Of a stretch of 64,000 nt of DNA, positions 58,366-64,000 are shown in pieces. The position numbers and the translations under genes were made by a program. The notes beneath the pieces are model-generated. The model was not told the origin of the DNA, did not search any database, and was given only the letters and a program-made list of their open reading frames with translations. Origin of the DNA: Rhodobiaceae bacterium (GTDB taxonomy: Bacteria > Pseudomonadota > Alphaproteobacteria > Rhizobiales > TMED25). The first letter of the stretch is position 1. The number at the start of each line of letters is the position of its first letter. The DNA lies in assembly GCA_018651345.1 (NCBI GenBank), contig JABIEF010000073.1, positions 62,001 through 126,000 on the forward strand. The letters run 5' to 3'.

Positions 58366-59512
58366 ACTTATCTCCTGCCATTAACAACCGATCTACGTAG
58401 ACAGAACAACCGACAGCAGGAACCTTTACAGGCGAGCCTAGGTCAGTGAAAAAATTATCATATCTACCGCCTATAGCTATTGGTCCAAGGTCTTTCATCT
58501 TATTCGATCTTATTTCAAAGATTAAGCCTGTATAATACTCTACCCGTCTGCCCAATGAAGTTTGAAATCTAGCACTATCTAAGAATGGCTTGCCTTCATT
58601 TAACAACTTAAACCTTTTATCAAGAGATTCAATTTCTTGATCTAAATCTAAATTATAGGATTTTGCAAAACTTGTTAGCGTTTCTGATGCGAGAATAGCA
58701 GAACAATTTATTGATAAAAAATTTGATAGCATAGAAGATGTATTTTTATCAATTATTTGAGTATCTATAATCTCTTTTTTTTCAATATAATTATTTATTA
58801 TATTTTCAGGATCTCTGCCACCAAAAACATGTAGTTTATCAAAACCGGCAATATTACCAATTAAATCTTTAGCATTATAATCATTTTTGTTATTTTTTAT
58901 TTTATCTAAAGTGTTTTTATTTAAACTAGTTACCTCATGAGGATCTATATTAAGATTAGGAATAATATCATTTGCGCCTCTCCAAAAGAGTCTTTTTATT
59001 CTATCTTTATAAGATAGACTTATATTGATTTTATCTAATATGGAATAAAAAATAGAAACATCACCCAATAGCAAATCATAATCACTAAAATTTACTTTTC
59101 CTAGAACTTGTAATGCATGATTGAGAACAGAAACATCTGTTTCAATTAAATCTCTTGATCCAAAATCTTCAATACCAATTTGTCTAAATTCAGGAGATTT
59201 TCGGCTAATCTCTTTGGATGTAGGGAATCTAAAAGCAAAACCATCGTACACATATCTCTTCGGACTACGATCGGTATTCTTTATGCTCTCTAATACTAGC
59301 GGTAATGTAAAATCAGGCCTTAAACAATGCTCCCTGCCGTCAGGAGACGGTGCAATCAATAATCTCCTTCTAATATCTTCTCCCATATGATTGACAACCG
59401 TGTCTGCTGGAATAATCATATTTGGCTCAACTCTTTCAAATCCCTTATCAATAAAATATTGTGTAATATGATCAGGATTAATATGAATTAGTGATTCTGT
59501 ATTTTTAATCAT
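58358..59512 (-). CDS. hisZ: ATP phosphoribosyltransferase regulatory subunit HisZ
   Basis: A catalytically inactive HisRS paralogue that forms a hetero-octamer with short HisG and mediates histidine feedback. HisRS-like blocks are still visible: LRPDFTLPLVLES, RYVYDGFAFRF, EFRQIGIEDFG, and RVEYYTGLIFEIRS with GGRYDNFFTDLG. The anticodon-binding domain is missing, which separates it from true HisRS. At 384 aa it is normal. The ATGA overlap with hisS and 8-bp overlap with hisG indicate one translationally coupled operon. Confidence 0.93.
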   Translation of the reverse strand: MIKNTESLIHINPDHITQYFIDKGFERVEPNMIIPADTVVNHMGEDIRRRLLIAPSPDGREHCLRPDFTLPLVLESIKNTDRSPKRYVYDGFAFRFPTSKEISRKSPEFRQIGIEDFGSRDLIETDVSVLNHALQVLGKVNFSDYDLLLGDVSIFYSILDKINISLSYKDRIKRLFWRGANDIIPNLNIDPHEVTSLNKNTLDKIKNNKNDYNAKDLIGNIAGFDKLHVFGGRDPENIINNYIEKKEIIDTQIIDKNTSSMLSNFLSINCSAILASETLTSFAKSYNLDLDQEIESLDKRFKLLNEGKPFLDSARFQTSLGRRVEYYTGLIFEIRSNKMKDLGPIAIGGRYDNFFTDLGSPVKVPAVGCSVYVDRLLMAGDKYV

Positions 59513-61011
59513 TTCTTTTGATACCCATATCTTTGCATCATATTACAAACTTTATTGACTAGATCACTTCTTTGTATAACTTCTTGTGCAGGACGTTTTT
59601 CAGTCCAGGTTTCTCTGTCTTGAACACTATTTGATAATTTTTTACCTTCAATTAAATCTTTGATTGTTAAAGTACCCTCTTCTCTTTCAATAGTTCCTTC
59701 AATTATCACCAAAGGAGAATGTCTTCTATCCGCATATTTCATTTGCGCTTTGAGACCAAAACTACCAGTATATACTTCGGTTTTTATACCAACATCCCTT
59801 AATTCTTTGGCCATTTTATGATAATTAGCCTGAGCTTCCTTATCCATAGACAATATTATTACCGGACCATAAAAATTATCTACTAAATTATAGTTTATTG
59901 ATTTTAGTGTAGCATAGAGTCTGCTAACCCCAATTGAAAAACCAGTTGCAGGCATAGTGTTACCATTAAAGCGAGCTACTAAATCATCATATCTTCCTCC
60001 CCCTCCAATAGAACCAAAACTACTACTATTAGAATCAAGATTATTGCTAAATGATAAATTAGCTTCAAATATAGGACCTGTGTAATATCCTAATCCCCTA
60101 ACAACCGATGGGTCAAAAATAATTTTTTCGTCTCCATATCCCGTATCATTTAAAAAATTATTAATCACAGAAAGCTCCTCAATACCTTCCTCGCCAATAG
60201 AACTACCGTATACCAACTTATTTAAATTATCCAAAGTAGTAGAACGGGAAGAGTCACCAGACTGAGTAAAATCTATAATTCTTACGATTTGCGAAACTGC
60301 TAACTCTGCGCCTTTGGTAAAATCTCCTGATTCATCTTTCCTGCCACTGCCTAATAATTTTTCAACCCCCTCATAACCAATTCTATCTAATTTATCTATT
60401 GCCCTTAATATTATCAATTGCCTTTCGGCTGATATATCTTCCTTATTATCGTTATGTATAATCTCAATAATTGCATCTAGTATTTTTCTATTTGAAATCC
60501 TAACATCGTAATTTTCATTTGAAATACCTAAACTCTCAATGCAATCTGCAGCTATCATTACCATTTCTGCATCTGCAATTGGGTTATCTGTACCTACATT
60601 ATCTGCATCTATCTGGATAAATTCTCTAAATCTACCAGGGCCCGGTTTTTCATTTCTCCAGACACTTCCAGTTTGATAACGTCTAAACGGCTTAGGTAAC
60701 AGATCATTATTTTCTGCAACATACCTTGCCAAGGGAGATGTGAGATCATAACGTAATGAAAGCCACTGATCATCATCATCAAGAAATGAAAAGACTCCAG
60801 AATTTGGGCGATCGTCATCGGGCAAAAATTTTCCTAGCGCTTCGCTAAACTCAAAAGCTGGTGTAGACAAACCCTCGAACCCATAACTTTCATAAACTGC
60901 TGATATTTTTGATATGATAAGATTTGTAATACGCAACTCATCTCCCGAGATATCTTTTTGTCCTCTTGGCAAAGAACTTCTAGGATATAATTGTTTTTTC
61001 TTCTTATTCAT
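59509..61011 (-). CDS. hisS: Histidyl-tRNA synthetase (alphaproteobacterial type)
   Basis: Class II synthetase charging tRNA-His. The motif 2 region is SVWRNEKPGPGRFREFIQIDADNVG, different from the common RYERPQKGRYRQFHQ form, and matches the diverged HisRS of a subset of Alphaproteobacteria. The histidine-specific blocks VRGLGYYTGPIFEA and GGGGRYDDL are intact, and an anticodon-binding domain forms the end. At 500 aa it is longer than the E. coli enzyme (424). It heads the operon with hisZ and hisG. About 250 bp of very AT-rich spacer without a gene lies upstream. Confidence 0.95.
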   Translation of the reverse strand: MNKKKKQLYPRSSLPRGQKDISGDELRITNLIISKISAVYESYGFEGLSTPAFEFSEALGKFLPDDDRPNSGVFSFLDDDDQWLSLRYDLTSPLARYVAENNDLLPKPFRRYQTGSVWRNEKPGPGRFREFIQIDADNVGTDNPIADAEMVMIAADCIESLGISNENYDVRISNRKILDAIIEIIHNDNKEDISAERQLIILRAIDKLDRIGYEGVEKLLGSGRKDESGDFTKGAELAVSQIVRIIDFTQSGDSSRSTTLDNLNKLVYGSSIGEEGIEELSVINNFLNDTGYGDEKIIFDPSVVRGLGYYTGPIFEANLSFSNNLDSNSSSFGSIGGGGRYDDLVARFNGNTMPATGFSIGVSRLYATLKSINYNLVDNFYGPVIILSMDKEAQANYHKMAKELRDVGIKTEVYTGSFGLKAQMKYADRRHSPLVIIEGTIEREEGTLTIKDLIEGKKLSNSVQDRETWTEKRPAQEVIQRSDLVNKVCNMMQRYGYQKK

Positions 61012-61205
61012 AATCCACCATTTGTATATTTTAAGCTTCCAAAGGCAATTAATAACATCTTATTAATAATAATATATTAAAAAGTAATATTTTTTCTTGT
61101 AAATTTTTATACAAATAAATAACTTTAAAAAGAAATTTTTATTATATATAGAATATTAATCTAAATTTTTATAATTAATTTATTGATATTAGAAATTTAA
61201 TCTAC

Positions 61206-61222
61206 TATATATGGCATATATA
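61206..61222. promoter_or_regulatory. Inverted repeat upstream of the Lrp-family gene
   Basis: TATATAT-GGC-ATATATA, a 7-bp dyad with a 3-bp centre, lies 37 bp before the regulator start. Lrp-type proteins often bind AT-rich dyads of about this size at their own promoters, so autoregulation is possible. AT bias makes chance occurrence plausible too. Confidence 0.35.
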
Positions 61223-61259
61223 ATTTATATATTCTATAACTTAAAAAGGTACTACATTA

Positions 61260-61769
61260 ATGACCGCTAAATTAGATAGGATAGATCGTAAAATATTAAC
61301 CATACTTCAATCTGACTGCACAATGGCCGTATCAGATATTGCACTAAAAGTTGGCCTTTCAACAACACCTTGCTGGAGACGCATACAAAGACTAGATAAA
61401 GAAGGTGTAATAGCAAAGCGTGTTGCAATATTAGACCCTAAAAAAATAAATGCCTCAGTAACAGCTTTTGTAGCCGTTAAAACTAATGAGCATAATAATA
61501 AATGGTTAAGTGAATTTAAAAGAGTAATAGATAACTTCCCAGAAGTTGTTGAATTCTATAGGATGGCTGGAGAGATTGATTATCTTCTGAGAATTGTTGT
61601 CCCTGATATAAACTCATTCGATCGATTCTATAAAAAACTAATTGAACAAATTAATCTTACCGATGTATCAACAAGCTTTGCAATGGAGCAGATAAAATAC
61701 ACTACCTCCTTGCCATTGAATTATACAGAGAATGTTCTTTTAGAAAATAATATCACCCATTATTCGTGA
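61260..61769 (+). CDS. Lrp/AsnC family transcriptional regulator
   Basis: A feast/famine regulator that typically senses an amino acid. The N-terminal winged helix-turn-helix is KLDRIDRKILTILQSD then VSDIALKVGLSTTPCWRRIQRLDKEGVI (about residues 4-53). The C-terminal RAM ligand domain has EVVEFYRMAGEIDYLLRIVVPD, where the G-x-x-D pattern lines the effector pocket. At 169 aa it is normal. AAAAGG precedes the ATG. It is alone on its strand and convergent with moaA, so its targets cannot be read from context. Confidence 0.92.
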   Translation: MTAKLDRIDRKILTILQSDCTMAVSDIALKVGLSTTPCWRRIQRLDKEGVIAKRVAILDPKKINASVTAFVAVKTNEHNNKWLSEFKRVIDNFPEVVEFYRMAGEIDYLLRIVVPDINSFDRFYKKLIEQINLTDVSTSFAMEQIKYTTSLPLNYTENVLLENNITHYS

Positions 61770-61777
61770 TAAAATAT

Positions 61778-62791
61778 TTATCCGCCGGTTACAGACATAA
61801 ATCTTGATATAGACGGCTTGTTATGCTTTCTATCTATAATAAAATCATGGCCTTTTGGCTTACGACTAATCGCCTCATAAATTACATTTTTTATCGAATT
61901 ATCATCAGCACCTTGTCTTATAGGCGTTAATAAATCTGCAGCATCTTCTTGGCCTAGGCACATATATAACGTACCCGTGCATGTAACTCTTATCCTGTTA
62001 CATGATTCACAAAAGTTATGACTTAAAGGTGTAATAAATCCTAAAACACCGCCAGTTTCTTTAATCTCAACATACCTAGCTGGACCTCCCGTTTTATATG
62101 GAATATCATTAAGAGTATATTTTTCTTCTAGCGTTGACCTTAAGCCGCTTAAAGGTAAATAATGCTCAGTACGGTCACCATCAATATCCCCCATTGGCAT
62201 TGTTTCTATAACAGTTATATCCATACCACCGTTATGCGCCCATTCGATTATTTTTGGAATTTCTTTGTCGTTGATATTCTTAAGCGCAACTGTATTAATC
62301 TTAATTTTTATGCCTGCCTTTTGTGCGACTTTAATTCCATCTAACACTTTAGGCAAATTACCCCATCTTGTTATCTTTGAGAACAGCTCTTCGTTTAATG
62401 TGTCTAAAGAAACATTGATTCTTTTAATATTATTTTTAGCTAAATCTTCGGCATACTTCATCAACTGACTACCATTTGTTGTTAGCGTAATTTCATCAAG
62501 ATGCCCCGAATCAACATAACCAGATAATCTTGATATAAACCACATTAAGTTCTTTCTTACCAATGGCTCACCACCTGTTAATCTAATTCTTTTGATGCCA
62601 CAAGATATAAAAACTGAACATAATCTATCTAACTCTTCTAGTGTAAGTAAATCGTTTTTAGGAAGAAACGTCATATTTTCAGACATGCAATAAACACATC
62701 TAAAATCACATCGGTCTGTAACTGACACTCGCAAATAATCAATTTCTCTTTCAAATGGATCAATTATTCTGTTATTACCAACCAATGACAT
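61778..62791 (-). CDS. moaA: GTP 3',8-cyclase MoaA (molybdenum cofactor)
   Basis: A radical SAM enzyme that, with MoaC, makes cyclic pyranopterin monophosphate from GTP. The N-terminal SAM cluster is [11 protein letters not shown] (C28, C32, C35). The C-terminal GTP-side cluster is [27 protein letters not shown] is a SAM-binding block. The protein ends in the conserved Gly-Gly tail (SVTGG) needed for activity. At 337 aa it is complete. It is a single gene on the minus strand between Lrp and scoA. Confidence 0.97.
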   Translation of the reverse strand: MSLVGNNRIIDPFEREIDYLRVSVTDRCDFRCVYCMSENMTFLPKNDLLTLEELDRLCSVFISCGIKRIRLTGGEPLVRKNLMWFISRLSGYVDSGHLDEITLTTNGSQLMKYAEDLAKNNIKRINVSLDTLNEELFSKITRWGNLPKVLDGIKVAQKAGIKIKINTVALKNINDKEIPKIIEWAHNGGMDITVIETMPMGDIDGDRTEHYLPLSGLRSTLEEKYTLNDIPYKTGGPARYVEIKETGGVLGFITPLSHNFCESCNRIRVTCTGTLYMCLGQEDAADLLTPIRQGADDNSIKNVIYEAISRKPKGHDFIIDRKHNKPSISRFMSVTGG

Positions 62792-62965
62792 CGTATGTTC
62801 TTTATTATTATATTTTTTCTAATTAATTTAATTTTTAAAAGATTAAATTAATATTATCATTATCTATTTAATTTTGATATTATTAGTAATTGCTTCAAGC
62901 GCTTTATATTATAATATATTATTTACATATAAATTAATAACAATTAATTCAAGTTAGACACGAAA

Positions 62966-63676
62966 ATGAATACATCAAGTAAAATATATAATACCACAAA
63001 AGAGGCTCTTAGCGGCGTGCTTTTTGATGGTATGATTATTTTATCAGGTGGCTTTGGTGTTGTTGGCATTCCAGAAAACCTAACACTTGCAATAAGAGAT
63101 AGTAAAATAAAAAATTTAACTGTTGTTTCTAATAATTGCGGCGTCGATAGCTTTGGCCTAGGGTTACTATTAGAAACAAGGCAAATTAAAAAAATGATTT
63201 CTTCTTATGTTGGTGAAAATAAATTATTTGCAGAGCAGTACTTAAATGGAGAAATAGAACTAGAATTCTCTCCCCAAGGAACACTCGCCGAAAGATGTCG
63301 GGCTGGTGGAGCTGGAATACCAGCTTTTTATACAAAAACTGGTGTAGGGACTATTGTAGCGGAAAATAAGGAAATAAAAAATATTGAAGGTGTTGATTAT
63401 TTAATGGAGAAAGCAATAATTGGAGATCTTTCGATAATTAAGGCTTGGAAGTCTGATACCAGCGGAAATTTGATATTCAGAAAAACTGCAAGAAACTTTA
63501 ATCCACCGTTTGCTAAAGCAGGAAAAATATGCGTTGTTGAGGTTGAAGAGATTGTTGAAACAGGTTCTCTAGACTCAGATCACATACATTTACCAGGAAT
63601 TTATGTTGATAGGATTATCAAATGCAGCTCTTACGAGAAAAAGATAGAAAACCTTACTACAAGCGTTGGAAAATAA
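62966..63676 (+). CDS. scoA: 3-oxoacid CoA-transferase subunit A
   Basis: The alpha chain of succinyl-CoA:3-ketoacid (or acetate/acetoacetate) CoA-transferase, used to activate ketone bodies and short-chain acids. Visible are GGFGVVGIPENLTLAI near residue 28, VSNNCGVDSFGLGLLLE, SYVGENKLFAEQYLNGEIELEFSPQGTLAER, and GAGIPAFYTKTGVGT. The length of 236 aa is normal. It is followed 24 bp later by scoB. The exact CoA donor is not decidable from sequence. Confidence 0.93.
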   Translation: MNTSSKIYNTTKEALSGVLFDGMIILSGGFGVVGIPENLTLAIRDSKIKNLTVVSNNCGVDSFGLGLLLETRQIKKMISSYVGENKLFAEQYLNGEIELEFSPQGTLAERCRAGGAGIPAFYTKTGVGTIVAENKEIKNIEGVDYLMEKAIIGDLSIIKAWKSDTSGNLIFRKTARNFNPPFAKAGKICVVEVEEIVETGSLDSDHIHLPGIYVDRIIKCSSYEKKIENLTTSVGK

Positions 63677-63700
63677 TAATAAAATATTAAGGAGCGAATG

Positions 63701-64000
63701 ATGGCTTGGTCTCGAGAAGATATGTGTAAAAGGGCCTCATTAGAATTAAAAAACGGGTTTTATTGTAACCTTGGAATTGGAATGCCTACTATGGTAGCTA
63801 ACTACATTCCAGAAAACGTAAATGTCACTTTGCATTCAGAAAATGGGATGCTTGGAATTGGTCCGTTCCCTCTGCTATCAGAAGTTGATCCAGATATCAT
63901 TAATGCAGGAAAACAAACAATTACGGAATTACCAGAATCATCTTATTTTGATAGCTCTGAATCATTTGCAATGATTCGAGGCGGTCATATAGACCTTTCA
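63701..64000 (+). CDS. scoB: 3-oxoacid CoA-transferase subunit B, 3' truncated by window edge
   Basis: The first 100 codons of the beta chain. The N-terminus reads [34 protein letters not shown] and [10 protein letters not shown] contain the catalytic Glu (Glu47) that forms the acyl-CoA intermediate. IRGGHIDLS is at the window edge. It is not in the ORF track because it runs off the right end; about 110 more residues are expected. AAGGAG lies six bases before the ATG at 63701. An ATG directly before it (63698) would sit too close to the Shine-Dalgarno. Confidence 0.94.
   Translation, partial: MAWSREDMCKRASLELKNGFYCNLGIGMPTMVANYIPENVNVTLHSENGMLGIGPFPLLSEVDPDIINAGKQTITELPESSYFDSSESFAMIRGGHIDLS

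Overview
The window comes from an AT-rich bacterial chromosome, by eye roughly 30% G+C. Almost every stretch shows gene order typical of Alphaproteobacteria: hisS-hisZ-hisG; the long cox cluster ctaC-ctaD-ctaB-coxF-ctaG-ctaE-DUF983-surf1; F0 ATP synthase genes apart from F1; the UDG-moaB-rnhB-ccrM-mutY-dciA-dsbA-smc string; xseA back to back with purD; and ileS-lspA-DUF3035. CcrM (GANTC) methylation, an IalB-family protein and an alphaproteobacterial-type histidyl-tRNA synthetase agree. The small, tightly packed, AT-rich genome suggests a streamlined, possibly marine lineage. I cannot name an order. LPS genes (waaA, lpxK), aa3-type cytochrome oxidase, ETF-ubiquinone oxidoreductase, glutathione synthesis, Moco genes and ketoacid CoA-transferase point to an aerobic, Gram-negative, free-living heterotroph.

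Layout. 1-7.5 kb: end of nadC, then ppdK, glyS, glyQ and a TrmN6-like methyltransferase. 7.5-11.2 kb: polyprenyl diphosphate synthase, ispE and etfD. 11.3-16.8 kb: DNA repair and modification (UDG, rnhB, ccrM, mutY), moaB, a DciA-like protein and a DsbA-like thioredoxin. 16.8-22.8 kb: smc followed by the F0 operon atpI-B-E-F'-F. 23.1-26.3 kb: a lipoprotein and ispH-thrB-rnhA. 26.3-36.7 kb on the minus strand: the cytochrome c oxidase cluster, which continues into thrC, an M16 peptidase, a GNAT and a DsbD N-domain protein. 36.9-40.6 kb: two small secreted proteins, an MFS exporter and gshA. 41-44.5 kb: ubiA, waaA, lpxK and DUF2093. 44.5-49.1 kb: xseA, purD, tadA, rluB and rsmD. 49.1-55.3 kb on the minus strand: DUF3035 lipoprotein, lspA, ileS, ribF and a HAD phosphatase. 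55.5-57.6 kb: groESL with a CIRCE-type operator and a strong terminator. 57.6-61 kb: hisG-hisZ-hisS. 61.2-64 kb: an Lrp regulator, moaA, scoA and the start of scoB.

Functionally this is a core housekeeping segment covering respiration, translation, cofactors, envelope and DNA maintenance. I found no tRNA, rRNA, CRISPR array, IS element, prophage or defence island, and no multi-gene cassette that looks like an undescribed system. The points worth a second look are small: an ispE gene with no AUG/GUG/UUG start, a tandem repeat that reiterates the atpI start codon and creates two tiny upstream ORFs, a GC-rich hairpin between atpE and atpF', a CIRCE operator with matched substitutions in both arms, a uracil-DNA glycosylase with an altered motif, and a 309-bp spacer holding a broken reading frame.

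Several starts were moved from the ORF track to a better-supported codon (ppdK, the TrmN6-like gene, ccrM, atpE, the 23-kb lipoprotein, the PGBD protein, groES, ispE). One 51-codon gene (coxF) and the two edge-truncated genes are absent or incomplete in the track.
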